64,000 nucleotides of DNA from Parus major. Taxonomy: Eukaryota > Chordata > Aves > Passeriformes > Paridae. The notes beneath the pieces were generated by a model. The model did no database searches, was not told the DNA's origin, and saw only the letters and a program-made list of their open reading frames with translations. The translations under genes were made by a program, and so were the position numbers. This document shows, in pieces, positions 1 to 12,440 of the stretch (positions are counted from its first letter, which is position 1; each line of letters begins with the position of its first letter). Location: NCBI RefSeq assembly GCF_001522545.3, contig NC_031772.1, positions 4,055,787 to 4,119,786 of the forward strand. Reading direction: 5' to 3'.

Positions 1-3000
1 AGGGCAGCAGTACAGTGAGATTATGTGCCGAGGTCTAGGGCAGGACAGGCAAACAAGGGGGATCTCAGATCACTTGAGCAGATCCTTATAAATAAAATCT
101 CAGATAACAGGCTTTGTTTATTCTGTAAAAATGCATATCAGCAGGTCAAATCAACTCCTGTTATGTTAACTACTTAAGTTACTTTCTTATTAACAAATAT
201 TCCTGATAGCATAACAGAACTCTCTTCTGTGAGCATCTGGAATGCAAGGAGGGAAAAAGAAGAGTTTAAGTAATTAGGAAGGAGATGTCCTGCATCTATA
301 GAAGGAATGAAGTGTTCTCTCATTGAGGGGGGAATAAATAAACAAACTGCACTAAGAGACAGCTCTTAGTGTGGCAGCAAGTAAACAATGCTTAATTTAT
401 GTGAGAATTGCCAATGCCACTCCTCATCTTTTAAATGATTTTCTTACCAATTTTACTACAGATATGTCAGCAACAGCACTCCATTTACTTTGTTTGCACG
501 TATGCTTGATAATATCTTTATGCAACACTCACCTGAGGCAATTCTCACTACAAAAAAATGTATTGTAATAAATCCAAGCTCACTTTTTGTGAGTCACCCA
601 GTCCTAAGTCCTGTCTCTGGGTGCAGGGAGCTCCAACGGAGACCAATTCTCCTGCAATGTGATTATAACCCGCAACTTTCATCTTGTGAGAATATATTGG
701 AATTCCAGCTCTCTTTAATGTTCAGTGACCACGTGTGAAAAGCTGTGTCTTCCCAAACAGCCTGGCAATTCCTCTTGGCTTTTATCCTGCCTTTTAGCAG
801 GCATTCTGTAAGGACTGAGATGCATTTAGCAATGATCCCACCCCCCACCACAGCAGCTTCCCCTGAGAATTTCACATCAGATATTCCCAAACATCTGAGG
901 GGAAGGGGTAAATCTGAGCACTTAGCAGGAAAACCTCATACAATCTAAGATGAGCACACGAAACTGCTCCCCACTTGGAGATTGATTTGTTATCCCCCAT
1001 GGCAGGCACACAACACCATCTCCACATGTGTGCAAATTCCCTGTGAGGTTATTTTTGCAGGTAGTGCAAAATCCCAAGTATTTGGAAAACAAAGGATTGG
1101 TTTTTGTAGGAGTTTTTTTTGTTTGTTTGTTTTAGTTTAAATAATACATCTTTTCTAAACCAGTTTTGCAAAAGATCTCATTTAAATGTTATTTGAGAGC
1201 AAGTTTCAGAGGTATTTGAAGAAAAATGGGTATTTTATTCCTTGACTTCTTTTTTTCTGCCTTTAAGTATTAATTTTCCACCTCTTTTTTTTCTCCTCTG
1301 AAGAGCATCTTTTCTAAGACAACAGAAAATGAAAACAGAAAAACACTCAAAAGTTGGAGTGGTCCAGTTTTAAAATAAAAATAATAATTTACAAACCAAC
1401 TTTCTCAGCATGCTCTAACACTGAGCTGCAGCTCCTCTGGACTATTCCTTTCTAAATTATTCAAGGACCACATTCTGCAAATGCATCTGTGCAACTCCAA
1501 GTGTGAGTCAGCCTCGTCTGCCTGATTCTTCTGCATGTAGAACATTCCCAGAGGTCACCTGATGAAAGTGATGCTGAGCAGAAATCACTGCTGGACACGT
1601 TGGCTTTAATGGAAAAGTTTGGTGGGTTACAATAATGCTTTTTAATGTTTTCCACCCTGTGCATTTCTGATGTAGGCCAATGCAAAACCTTCTAGATTTA
1701 AGATTGTTAAACCCTCTTTTTCAAGATTTTCCAATTTCTGGTGTTCAAAAATATTAGAAGAACAGGATCTTGATGTGTGAGAGTTGAAAGATACAGGACA
1801 GTGGGTTTGTGCTCATCCACCATCCTTTGAGAAGCACATAAAATACAAAGTATGATCCTGATTTTCCTGTAAGGAGACTTTTAAATGCACTTTAGGAACA
1901 AAATATGGAGTGACTCTGCTTGGAAAGAATGGAGTATTAAATTTAATACATCTATCTCATTGTGAGTAACACCAGTTTACTGAAAAAATCCAAAGAAAAT
2001 AGGGAGTGCAAGAAGGTCAAGAGGATTGACAGTAAACCTGTGGGTCAGGGAACACTGGGTCAGAGATCTCCCAAGATTTAAATACTCAAATGACAGTAAA
2101 TCTTGCAAGCTATTCTCCATCATGCAACATCAGAATAATTAACAATACCTTTCAAAAAAGACAATTAAAAATCTTGTATTCTTTAGATAATTTTTACCTT
2201 CTTTCTGAATGTAAAATTACACTGAGCAAATTTAACTTATCACAAACTGAAAGGAAGAGTTGCCAGGGAGTGGAACAGCACCATTCACTCGAGGGACCAA
2301 AGTAAAAATCCACATTCATTATTCAGGCTGTTACACAAATCAATGGGGATCTTTAGGCAGACAGAGTGTGATCCTGCTGGACAAGGTGTTGTTGTATTCC
2401 CTGGCTTTGTTTTTGAGCAGTCTGGGGGGGAATCACAGATTTCTTCCTGTTTTCCCAGGAGCCAATTTCATGGCCCAAGTGGATGTGATAATATGGACAG
2501 AGGAACAAATTGGCCACAAACCCAAGCACAGCTTTCCCCCCTGTATATTCCACGCCATGAAATGGGCTGTCAGGAGCTCAGAAACAGCCTGATCTCATCT
2601 ACAGAACTCAGTAAAACCATTCCAAAGGTCTGACCTGCAGTGGAGGCTATCCCCTGACTGCCCTGCACGTCTGAACAGGCAGCTTGCCTCAACTCTGGTG
2701 TAAAAACTATCGCAATTCTCAGAAATCCAGCTGCACTCTTAAAATTCACAACTAAATCCTGCAACTTCCAGTGTGAAAAATACTCCAAAATGCAGTTTTT
2801 GAAACTGGTGCCACAATCTCCTCCCACTCACATACGCTTGACTGAAACCAGCTATGAAGGACACTTCTTTTCTGATTTTCAACCTTTCTTTCCTCAAGAA
2901 GAATATAAAAATCAAAAAATTTTGAACTGCAAACATTTCCAGTTCTTCAGAATTGTTGCAGTTTGCCTTTACCATATTATTAGCAGCTTAAATTCTGCTT

Positions 3001-4655
3001 TTTCTCAAAGGTCCTTTGGCATGTGTACATGCTGATAGTTAGGTGAGCTACATTTATACTTCTGCCTGTATTATCTGCTATGGCTACTGAAAATCCCAAA
3101 TTTCCTAATGTATTATTGCAAGAAAAACAAAACTGATGTGAAAGGAACTTAATGCAAATAATACTCTCACGCCCAGCCTGTAAAGGCTTCAAAAAGCTTA
3201 ATGATTTTCTCAGATGTGCTGTAACAACAAAGAATCTCATGGTTCAGTGTCAAATGTCTGCTAGAAGCCAATGTTCATCACAACTGGAATGACTTGCTCA
3301 TCATAGATTCCATCAATAATTGTTTCAGTACGTGAACGTGATCAATGTCGCTCTCATTGAGTATAAATCAAGCTGGGTATTTTCTAATGGGACCTTCAGC
3401 ATTCTCATGGATCCTGCTCAAAAATAAGATTTAATCAATGCACGAGCTCGAGTGACCAGGCATCTTTCTCAAAATGGCAATTATTTACAAATTCAAAACT
3501 ATAAAAACATCCTAAAGTTCTTGGCATTGAAACTTTAAATGATGTGACTGAATACTGAAAGAGGCAAATGAAGTGACTTCAGCACTGGATCACATCAGAA
3601 CTGCATTTGGAGCTGCCTGATTTAAAATCAGTAAACACCTTTAAATTGTTACAGCTGAACAGAGATGTGAGTGGGCATTAGCCCTAGAATACAAAAAACC
3701 TTTATCAGAGATAAAGGGAAATACCAAATCTATCCATTTCATCTCCTAGAGACTCCACTTCTACAAGTTAAGAGCAGGGTTAAAAGTAGATTGACTTCTT
3801 TTTTTGTGTCACTGTCTGGGCAAAGCCAACCAACCCACATGAGAAGCAACACCACTGCTGCTCAGCTCCTTTTTACTCAGTTTCTTCTTTCTACTACTTA
3901 CACTACTTAAAACATGGTTCTGGGATGAGCTGTCACAGACAGATGCTGACTGGGTATTTTACTAGAAAAACTGTTTTCTGATCTGTTTAGTGACTAAATA
4001 AAGCTAAAATATTACATAATTGAACAAAACATTTCTTGAATAGGATAATTTTAGAAACTAATCTTAAAAACAATCTTAAATCCTGTTTATGCCTGTAAGG
4101 AATTTTAAATTAAATGCTGTATTTTGGTAATTCCAGGCAGTTTGAGGCCACAACTGAACTGCACAGCTCCCCCCACATTTGGTTCACTTCCCACTCCTGT
4201 TTGAGAGGGGATGTTCTGCCAGCACACCAATCCAGCCACGGTGTGTGGAGTGCAGGATTTCTCCAGAGCAGAGAACAGTGGGATCTGGATATCCAGAGGG
4301 TGTGGAACCTCTCCCTGCCTCGGGAACTTGGAGAATCCAAATCCTGCAAAGCCTCCTGACAAGTTACACCACAGCCTCTGTCCAAGAACAAAAGACAACT
4401 TTCATTTAAGAACCCAACCCCTCCAGCAGTGACCAGCAGGACTGAACATCTGAGAGTATTTTCAGATTTTTCAGATGCATTTCACATGTTTTTGTATTTT
4501 CCAAGCTCAGGGACTGTTAGAAGTGGAAGGGAAGCCTGGTTTCTTTGTGCTCAGAAGAGAACAGCAAGAAGTGCACAGGAGTTGCTCAGTTACTTGCCCC
4601 TCAACTGACAGATACCCTTCCTTTCCTAATAATTTCTGATATAAAAGAAATAGAG
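1..4655. other. Non-coding stretch, no gene seen
   Basis: No exon, RNA gene or recognisable complete repeat was found on either strand. Open frames reach at most 110 codons (2260-2592), overlap one another in several frames, and encode nothing recognisable. The sequence is AT-rich with very few CpGs, typical of avian intergenic or intronic DNA. The short T-rich run at 1113-1140 is listed separately. Confidence 0.7.
1113..1140. repeat. T-rich / (GTTT)n simple repeat
   Basis: A run of eight T is followed by three GTTT units and a T-rich tail. It is low-complexity sequence with no function visible. It could be the remnant of a retroposon tail, but nothing upstream supports that. Confidence 0.75.
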
Positions 4656-4673
4656 TTATATATCGATATATAA
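4656..4673. repeat. 18-bp perfect palindrome (ATCGAT core)
   Basis: The sequence TTATATATCGATATATAA is identical to its own reverse complement with no spacer. It sits in an AT-rich stretch just right of unique sequence and just left of an old CR1-like relic. Alternating TA steps make it prone to extrude or melt, and to arise by slippage. No protein site is recognised. Confidence 0.85.
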
Positions 4674-4689
4674 TTCAGGAGATTTTATA

Positions 4690-4880
4690 TTTTCCAATTA
4701 AATGCCTTTCAACCTTTGCTCTTTAAAGGTTATAGAAATTCATGATTTTAGCCTCTCCTCAGACTTCCTATCTTTAGTCATAAGGTCAATCAAATTCCCC
4801 TTTTCAAATGTTCCATCTTTAAAGAATATGGTAACCAGAACAAAAACAACATCCTAAGTGAGGTCAGAAGATTTCCTAAC
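4690..4880 (-). mobile_element. Possible ancient CR1/L3-type LINE fragment
   Basis: Read on the plus strand, this piece has the order seen in antisense copies of old amniote CR1-like LINEs. A CTCTCCTCAG block (about 4753-4764) is followed by an AATTCCCC-type block, then GGTAACCAGAAC (about 4830-4841), then a degraded 'acaacatcctaagtgaggtc' segment. In better-preserved copies the last two read like 'ggcaaccagaactg' and 'caatactccagatgtggcctc'. The copy is strongly diverged, neither end is sharp, and no reading frame survives. The match is from memory of the family, so the call is tentative; it could be unrelated unique sequence. Confidence 0.35.
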
Positions 4881-7179
4881 CTTTACATATATCCCTTGCA
4901 TTATTCCATTACTGGCTGTTGTACCCCTTCTCCTTCCCCTTTCTTCCTCTCTCCATATCTCAAGTGTGTTTCCAGGTATTTTACTGATGTCTCCATAGTT
5001 TAAAATTTTAAGCAGATCCAATCCCCTTCAGTTCTTTTGGGGCTGCTACTTTGTTGTAACAACTTGCAGAAGAATTCCCATGCCCCCTCCTTGCCCCATA
5101 AATGCTGCTGATGAAATACCACTGTTTGATGGTTCAAAGCTATCTGAAGTTTACTTTTAGAAAGGATTACAATAAAACAAAATCAATAAACTTGTGTGAG
5201 TTACATCTGCCATTATTTCTGGGTTGTATATATCAAATTCAGGTTTTTCGAAATGCTAACATTTATTAAAATACAACCTGAACCACTAAAATTTGACCAT
5301 TCATTTAAAGAAATTCAATCAAGAAACCAACTCAAAAAAAAAAGCCAAACCACTATTGCTCCAAGCAGTCCCTCTTATATCACTGGTGTCTAAATTACTA
5401 ATCTGGTTAACATATTTTGCTGTCAGGGTTAAGATAAACCATCTGGACAATTTTGCTACAAATTCTTTCTTGGTTAAATGTAGTTTTTATTGTAATTTGC
5501 CTCATTTCCTCCCAATGTAACAACAGAATGTTGCTGTGTGGATACACTCAGTGACCTGACAGACCTTTCCAGCAACTCCAAAATGTCTCACCACAAACTT
5601 TTTCTTGATCTCAACATCACCATTTTCTTCTTATTTATCTTCTTACAAAAATGTGGTATTGGAACCAGCTGCTAAAAAAATGCCAATTCCATCAAAGTCC
5701 TGAAACTGGTAACTGATTTTTTTCTGAGTTTATTCCTTTTCAGAAACTGGCAGTGGGCTTTTCAGCTTATCAGAATAACCAGGGACTCTCCAAGTTCTAC
5801 TTCTCTTATTGTACCTCTCCAGTGTCTCTTCTCTCTGTTACATCAATTCTAAAGCTCTCTTATAAAAACTCCAATCCAGTGACCTCACCATGTACATCCA
5901 GGGCTTTATTGCCATGTTTGACCACACAGAATTCAGTAAATTCACTGTACAGGGAACAGTGTTATTGAGCAGTGCTGAGTGTTGGGGAACTGCTCCTTTC
6001 TCCCTCAACATCTACTCACACACAGGGCCATGCAAAGACAATGCAGATGGTCAGACACCTTGTCCAAAAAGAAATGTATCAATAAATCAAACCTTTTTGA
6101 ATCTCGTGAGCTGGCTGTTTTGTTGCGATTTTGGGTTTTTTCCCCTCTAAGGTGTGGGGGGAAGAAAAAAAAAAAAGCACCTCTGCTCTTTCAATTTAAA
6201 TGTTTGACTAACTAGAGATTGAAATTCATCATTTCCCCCCCTAATTGCTAGGCAAATCAAATTTCCTCCTAAAATGCAAACTCATTGCATAATATAAAAA
6301 TGAACACACAGAGGCAGAAAGGTTTACACGTCAAATGGTGATTTTCCTAAATGGCTCACACTTTAACTTGTTTTCTTTTTTCATATCTTAGCCATGACAA
6401 AAGATTTAATGGCCATCATTACTCAGATGTTTTGTCAGCATACCATGATGAATGCACTCTTCCCGGGTGTTATTCAGAGTTACCTCACAAGATTTCTCTT
6501 CTGTGTTACATTAACAACACCCTTCATACTTAACAATTTGATCTATCACACATTTGACTAATGTCACCCATTAGAGTTCTGTGCAAAGACTCCTTGATTC
6601 AGGGAAAGATAGTTATTAAAATTAAATATATCCTTCCCTCTTAAAAATGCATTTTCTTTAATTACTAATATACATTAAATAGGATCAATCCATTAGCACA
6701 GATATCCCATAAGCTGTCCATGAAAGTAAGTGTAAAGAGAATGTATCATCCATTAATTATAACCATTCCACTCGACCTGTGGAGGTGCTGCTACCTCCCC
6801 CTCACAAAACTTTCTCCTCTGGAGCGTGAGAAAGGAGCCAAGAAACAGGATGGGAAGAGGGGAAAAGCAAAATCCTGCTCAGGACATGGCGAGTGCCCAA
6901 GGAGCAGCTGAAGGATCCTGCCCCAGGAGGCAGAGAACACTGCAAAGCTTTTTTAGCTCCTTCAGTCTCCCAAATCCAAGCACACACCACCAATTCCACG
7001 GGCTCTGATGGGAAGGGACTGCACACCAGGACAGCTCGAAGGCTGAATCCAAATAAATTCAAATGTGAAGGATCAGAGGTGCAACCTCAGGGCAGAACAG
7101 CCCAGCATGGCACAGGAGCACTGGTGAAAAACACAAATCTTCACATTCCAGACCCCAAAACCTCCAACATTTCTTTTTA
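4881..7179. other. Non-coding stretch, no gene seen
   Basis: Unique AT-rich DNA with only short overlapping open frames (at most 86 codons). There is a 12-base A run at 6165-6176 and no other repeat that I recognise. No CpG cluster, RNA gene or exon-like segment was seen. Confidence 0.65.
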
Positions 7180-7530
7180 AAATCGTCATTTTTGCTTAAA
7201 ATCTTAAGCTACCAAGAGATACTGGAACATGCTTTAGACACTCATTCAACTAATGATTGACTTTTCGAGTCAACTCCCAGCTGACTGTGGGAAATCAATA
7301 TGGATTTTTAATGGCACCTATAGATCTTGCTGGATTTGACAGAACTTGCAAACAAATAATCTTCAGGAAACTATTTTACTCAATTATAAAGTATGTAAAA
7401 AAGACATATAACGACTATCTAGACATCATCATTATGCACTTCACTCACTTGGAAGCATCAACAATACCAATAAATTACTTAGAATTGTTTTACAGTTTTT
7501 GTTTCGTCTCTTAGTTTTAGAGAACTTGGA
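7180..7530. promoter_or_regulatory. Candidate conserved non-coding block
   Basis: An AT-rich, repeat-free block with TGATTGAC at 7254-7261 (8 of 10 bases of the PBX-MEIS decamer in its context), a nearby CTAATG, and many short homeodomain-like AT cores. An 85-codon open frame (7257-7514) lies here but has no recognisable domain. The regulatory reading is an inference from motif texture only; background AT-rich DNA could look the same. Confidence 0.18.
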
Positions 7531-9584
7531 TGATGGATCTACAAATAAGCTGTTCATTCTAGTCCAAAAGATTATGGAGTGGTTTATTTATATTTCTTCC
7601 CAGCAGTGTTTGTGCTCCTAAGTTTTTTTCAAAGCGGCTTCAGAACTTGTTGAACTGATCCTGCATAAGACTGTTTGAAATAATACATCAAAATTTACAA
7701 TTTTTAGAAAAAAGCATCTTTCATGCTTGAATAAAAGTATCATAAAATCTTTCCATGGAACGACTTTGAGCAATGGGTTCTTAACTTGAGTTGAATCCCC
7801 CCCTTGCAAACAGCTTTAACTGCAGGTAACATTTTACACAGCAAGCAATAAAAAATATTATGAAAATTAAGTGTTAGTATTCCCTAGATATTCCCTCAAT
7901 ATTTATTTTATATTATCTGTAATTAAAGATTACAGAAGCACTGACCACCACCTTTGTTTTCTCCTATCCTGTTCAAAATGTTTTTTTTCCCTTTCTGTCC
8001 ACAGGAATTATTTGCACAATTAAACTTCACCGAGACCAGCACAAATTGTTTGCACAAATGCCACAAGCCAGAGATGAGATCTGGAAAATCCAGCTCATTA
8101 GATCTGCAAAAAATTTTGGACAGTTTTTTTATACAGGTGAGGGCATCAGTCATTCCATGCAACTGCAAACAGGATAGAAACTGTCCTGCTCTCTCATGGA
8201 GAAAGGACCAAAGCTGCCAAAATCAGACCTGTTTCACACCATCACCTAACGAGTGAAATTCCTTTGATACCATAAATTAAATGTTCCAAACACTAATGTT
8301 ATTATTAGATTACAGACAAAACTAAATATACCAAATTTTTAGTGTATTTGCTTACAGCACTATCTGGTTTGCTCCACTGAAAAGTTTGTATTCCAGTTCT
8401 GACAGCCCAGGAATTACTCAGGACTCAAAATTTTGCAGGCAGGGCCCATTTTTACTGACAGAGATGTGTGGTGAGACACAAATCCTCTCCCTTCACCATC
8501 TGAAAGCAATCAATGGCACGGGACAAAACCCTCTCATTTCAGGGGAGAATGAATCCTTTCACCTTTTTCTTTGGAACCACGATGGAAATCCCTGCAGCAG
8601 AATGAGAGGCATCTCCAGAGGGGCTCACTTAAGGAATGACATGATGACTGTAGCTGCAGCACAAGAAAAACTCTGCCTGTATTTTTATTACGAGGGGACA
8701 GCCTGAAGAGGGGGGAAAAACCCACTCTCTGCCACACTCCAGTGTATGTGACAAACTGGATTAATTCCCACATGTCAGCATCCATTTCAAACCCCCCCTG
8801 GAAGCCAGAAGTCCATTTCCAAAAGGAGACAGCTGTCTGTAGCCACATCCCAGAGAAGTCTGCCTGTCACACACCCCCCCAACCCAATGACCACAGAAGT
8901 CACTTCTGAGGAAAAAAATCTGGGTAAAGTTTTGTCAGAAGGAAAAAGAAAAAAAAAGAAAAAGCCCAAGAAAAAATAACAGAGAAAACACCATTTCTTG
9001 CCTTCAGAATTTGTACCAATGTCAGATCATTACTTAGCACGAACAAAAATATTTATCCTGGGGATTGCAAACACATGAGTGCATTTTATGACGACTTCCT
9101 TTTATACACCCTGAGCTTATTTCTGGCCTCTGTTATTAATGGTGAAGAATTTGTCTTCTGTACAGGGAAAAAAGTTGGGTGTAAAATACTAACAGATAAT
9201 CCAGTAAAGCCACTTGCTCATGAGGTTCAGCATCCCAAACCTCCCCAGGGTTTCTGCCCTCCTCTCTCTGGGAAAGGGGCACAGCTCCAACAAAGGGAAA
9301 GGTCAGCAGGGTAAGGAGAGAGATGTTTTTAGGAATTCTCATTCCTAATCTCTCCACAAAGATTCCAGAAACAAGGAAGCACTGGGCTGTTTGCAGACCA
9401 GGGCTCAGAGGAAGAGGATGAGTTTCTCTCACACACCCAAATGAATGCCAGCACTCAGGAGCAAATCAAGTACAATTTACTGATTTCAATAAAATCAAAC
9501 ACAGTGGCTCCTGCACTCCAGGATGTGACTGGACTTCTACTGCAGCAGAGCTGCACCCACGAGAGCCTGCACTGCAACTCCTGG
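7531..9584. other. Non-coding stretch, no gene seen
   Basis: Unique sequence with short C homopolymers (about 8793-8799 and 8873-8880) and an A-rich tract at 8941-8976. Overlapping open frames of about 100 codons on both strands (7954-8256, 8386-8706, 8534-8848, 9136-9432) encode nothing recognisable. No gene, RNA or interspersed repeat could be assigned. Confidence 0.6.
8941..8976. repeat. A-rich low-complexity tract
   Basis: Runs of A are interrupted by single G residues (AAAAAG-type). No retroposed sequence or target duplication is recognisable around it. Confidence 0.7.
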
Positions 9585-9792
9585 CCTGATCCTGAGCCAA
9601 ATTCCCTGATCCCAGGCTGAATTCCCTGTGCATGATCCCAAGATGAATTCCCTGGTTCAGAGCTGAATTCCCTGTGCCTGAACTTGAGCTGAATTCTCTG
9701 ATCCTCAGCTGAATTCCCTGATCCCAAGATGAATTCCCTGATCCTGAGCTGAATTCCCTGATCCTCAGCTGAATTCCCTGATCCCAAGATGA
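9585..9792. repeat. 20-bp minisatellite, truncated by assembly gap
   Basis: At least nine units start GAATTC(C/T)CTG and end in variants of CCCAAGAT, CCTGAGCT or CCTCAGCT. Units at 9691, 9711, 9731, 9751 and 9771 are exactly 20 bp; two earlier units (9619-9644 and 9665-9690) are 26 bp because of a GTGC-containing insertion. From 9691 the three variants cycle in fixed order, giving a 60-bp higher-order period: 9771-9790 is identical to 9711-9730, and 9751-9770 differs from 9691-9710 by one base. Every full unit except the first and the one at 9691 carries an EcoRI-type GAATTC followed by CC. The left units are the most diverged and the right ones the most uniform, as expected if the array grows inward. 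Unit length is not a multiple of three, so the open frames across it are fortuitous. Confidence 0.95.
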
Positions 9793-10004
9793 NNNNNNNN
9801 NNNNNNNNNNNNNNNNNNNNNNNNNNNNNNNNNNNNNNNNNNNNNNNNNNNNNNNNNNNNNNNNNNNNNNNNNNNNNNNNNNNNNNNNNNNNNNNNNNNN
9901 NNNNNNNNNNNNNNNNNNNNNNNNNNNNNNNNNNNNNNNNNNNNNNNNNNNNNNNNNNNNNNNNNNNNNNNNNNNNNNNNNNNNNNNNNNNNNNNNNNNN
10001 NNNN
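9793..10004. other. Assembly gap (212 N)
   Basis: A run of 212 N directly abuts a minisatellite unit on the left. Sequence resumes at 10005 with unique, non-repeat DNA. The gap therefore hides the right end of the tandem array. The true array may be longer or shorter than the gap. Confidence 0.99.
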
Positions 10005-12000
10005 CTTGGCCTATCGGCCATTCATCTGTCTGCAGTTCATTTAGAACTAAACTTAGCACAGGAAAAGGACACTTCAAAGCAACTCTACAGAGTATTGTGA
10101 AACACTCCAAGAGGTTTAGGGCATTCAAGGAAGAATCATTCCAACCTCCTAGAGAGAAACATCACTGACCCAAACACGCTTTGTGCAGCTGTCACTGGTT
10201 TTGTCAACTGTGAGAGCTCAACAAATACGAGAAATTGTATTTATCTCCTCTGCCCGTTTCCATTTACCCAGAGCTCGAGAGGCTCGTACTGAACAGCCTC
10301 AGAGAGAGTCAGCTCCTGAAATTAAGCGGCAGAAAAGGAAGAGGAGTGAGGTTTGTTTGAAAGAGAAATACCTACGCAAAGCATGGGCTTACACAGCTTA
10401 GGGCAGACTTGTTGCAATCTAAAAAAATACTACAACCATGAAATCTATGATGAGAATGCTCCATATGAAAACCACCACAGGATTAAGTTCAAGAAAGGAA
10501 TTTCTCATGCAAACTTTGCACTCTAATCTGAACTTTTACTGTAAGCATTCGCTTTCAGTTCAATTATATTTCAGGGGATATTTAGCCAAATACTCTGGAA
10601 AATTTGACTTGCTCTTGTCTACTTTAGGAATTAGAGGAGACCAGAGATCACAGCTGTCTGGAACAAGATTATGTTTGTAAAGTACAAAAATATTAAAGAT
10701 GGGAATACTTTTAAAACAAACAAACATAAAAATCTCAAAGCAAACACAGATATCTTTCATCTTATTAAGAAAACACATGACTATTTCCTTTTTCGTTCTC
10801 TACAAAAGAGTCTTATTCAATTGTATTAAAAAACCCTGACAAATTCTGACAAACTTTCCTCTTCCACACGGATTTCTAACCAATTCAAGTAAGTACACAC
10901 TGTGCAGCAAGGAATGTTCGAGGAATAAATGATGCCATAGCAAAATAAAATGCACCAATTCCTGCCCAGCGAGTTCTTGAAAGAATTCCAAGATTAAAGG
11001 AACATAAAAAATGAATTACCCTTTTTCACCTCTCATGAGAGTAATCCTCCAGGTCAGCTTTGAGGTACATCTGAAACAAATGGTAAACTGTTTGGTAAAC
11101 AGAAGGATTTTTCAGCAGCCCTTTTTGAAGGAATCATGGGAAAGTTTAGATCTAATCACAGCATAAAGATGAGTTCAAACTAAGGTTGGATCTTTTTTAC
11201 ACATCCTGCCTATGAAACACACTGCATGGAAAATCCAGGGCCTCCAAGGGACCCATTCATACCAGTGACCTGCTGTCTCTGCTTTTATTTTTAGCAAGCA
11301 CTTTGGTTTTTTTAGGAAGAACTTGTATATGCTACTTAAAATTTTGTATCTCAAATTAGTACCAGGAAGATAGACACTGGTGTTTCACTTGCCATCACTT
11401 CAGCAAAGGGAAAGACAGAAAGAAAGAAGCTGAAAGTAACAGAACACGACAGAAGTTTTGGCAGCTTCCAGGAGTTTGGTTTCCAGTTTGTGCCGAGGGG
11501 TTCTGTACCACTCTGACCCCAGGCTGGGCACAGGGAGATTGTGGTCCCAAATCCTGCTGTTATCAGACACAGCCCACACTGAAACACGTCCAAATCTTCT
11601 CATCCTCACTCCCCTGCCGCACAATTCGGGCTGGAATCGCTGCTTACAGCCCAGCAAAAAGCTTCCCCCTGATCTCCTGCAAACATGAGAACTGGGCATT
11701 CTCAGCACTTCAGGGCAGGCAGAGAGAGCTTGGACACAACCTGCCCTCCCCACACGCTGCACTCAGCTGGGGTGGAACAAACCCACAGCAAAGTTCCCTT
11801 TTTCATCCCCTTATTAACATGAGCCATGGGACCCTCGCAGGAGCTGCGGCTGCATCGCTGACAGGAATCATCCCACCTATGCCTAAAACAAAACCAGCCA
11901 ACTCTCAGCTGCAGAAACAGCATTTGTGTTCCTCCAAAAAGGGATGGCAAGTCTTTAATTATTAAACCAATTGCATTTAGCAGATGGTCAAAGAAAAGTA
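10005..12000. other. Non-coding stretch, no gene seen
   Basis: Unique DNA between the assembly gap and the CpG-dense block. Open frames of up to 123 codons on the minus strand (11400-11762, 11702-12073) overlap each other and match no family I know. A few scattered CpGs appear from about 11835 onward, approaching the block at 12.0 kb. Confidence 0.6.
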
Positions 12001-12440
12001 CTTTTAAAAAGTTGCCCAGAGGGTTATAAAAACGAACAAGCTCCAACAGCTGCCAGCTGGTGCGTGAAATCAATAATGAGAAAACGAGTCCGACTGTATC
12101 TTTGTGCTCATTGTCTGGCCCAAGCCAGGCAGGACAAGGGAGCGGGACGTCACAGCCCTGCTGAATGGATTACGTGGATCTAATTAGGGAAAGACAAACA
12201 TCTGAAGCGGGGCTGGAAGGAGGGAGCCGCTGCGCGATGGACGGAGGCAGAGCTGGCCCCAAACGCACGGACACGCCGGCTCCAGGGCCCCCGGGCTCCA
12301 CAAGCACCCAGGGCAAACGTGGGGAATGCATCACTGATCTTCTACAGTCGGTGTACGGCCTAAAAATTCATGAAAATGCGCAAAATGACTGAATTCAAAT
12401 GTTAGGTGAATGCTTTTCTGTATTTAATCGCTAGCAAGTG
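12001..12440. promoter_or_regulatory. CpG-dense block, candidate enhancer or minor promoter
   Basis: About 22 CpGs fall in 440 bp, 13 of them in 12181-12360, where the sequence is also strongly GC-rich. The surroundings have almost none. Visible motifs are two CAGCTG E-boxes one base apart (12047-12052 and 12054-12059), a CRE-like ACGTCA (12147-12152), and a homeodomain-type TAATTAG at 12181. The right flank is AT-rich with more homeodomain-like cores. A 75-codon open frame (12165-12392) crosses it, but I recognise no protein and see no convincing splice arrangement. CpG retention suggests germline hypomethylation and hence regulatory use. A short first exon of an unseen transcript is the main alternative. 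Confidence 0.35.

Noticed and set aside
9455..10128. Open frames of 188, 220 and 103 codons spanning the N run
   Set aside because: More than 70 codons of each are undetermined bases, and much of the rest of the two minus-strand frames translates the 20-bp minisatellite. They are artefacts of the gap.
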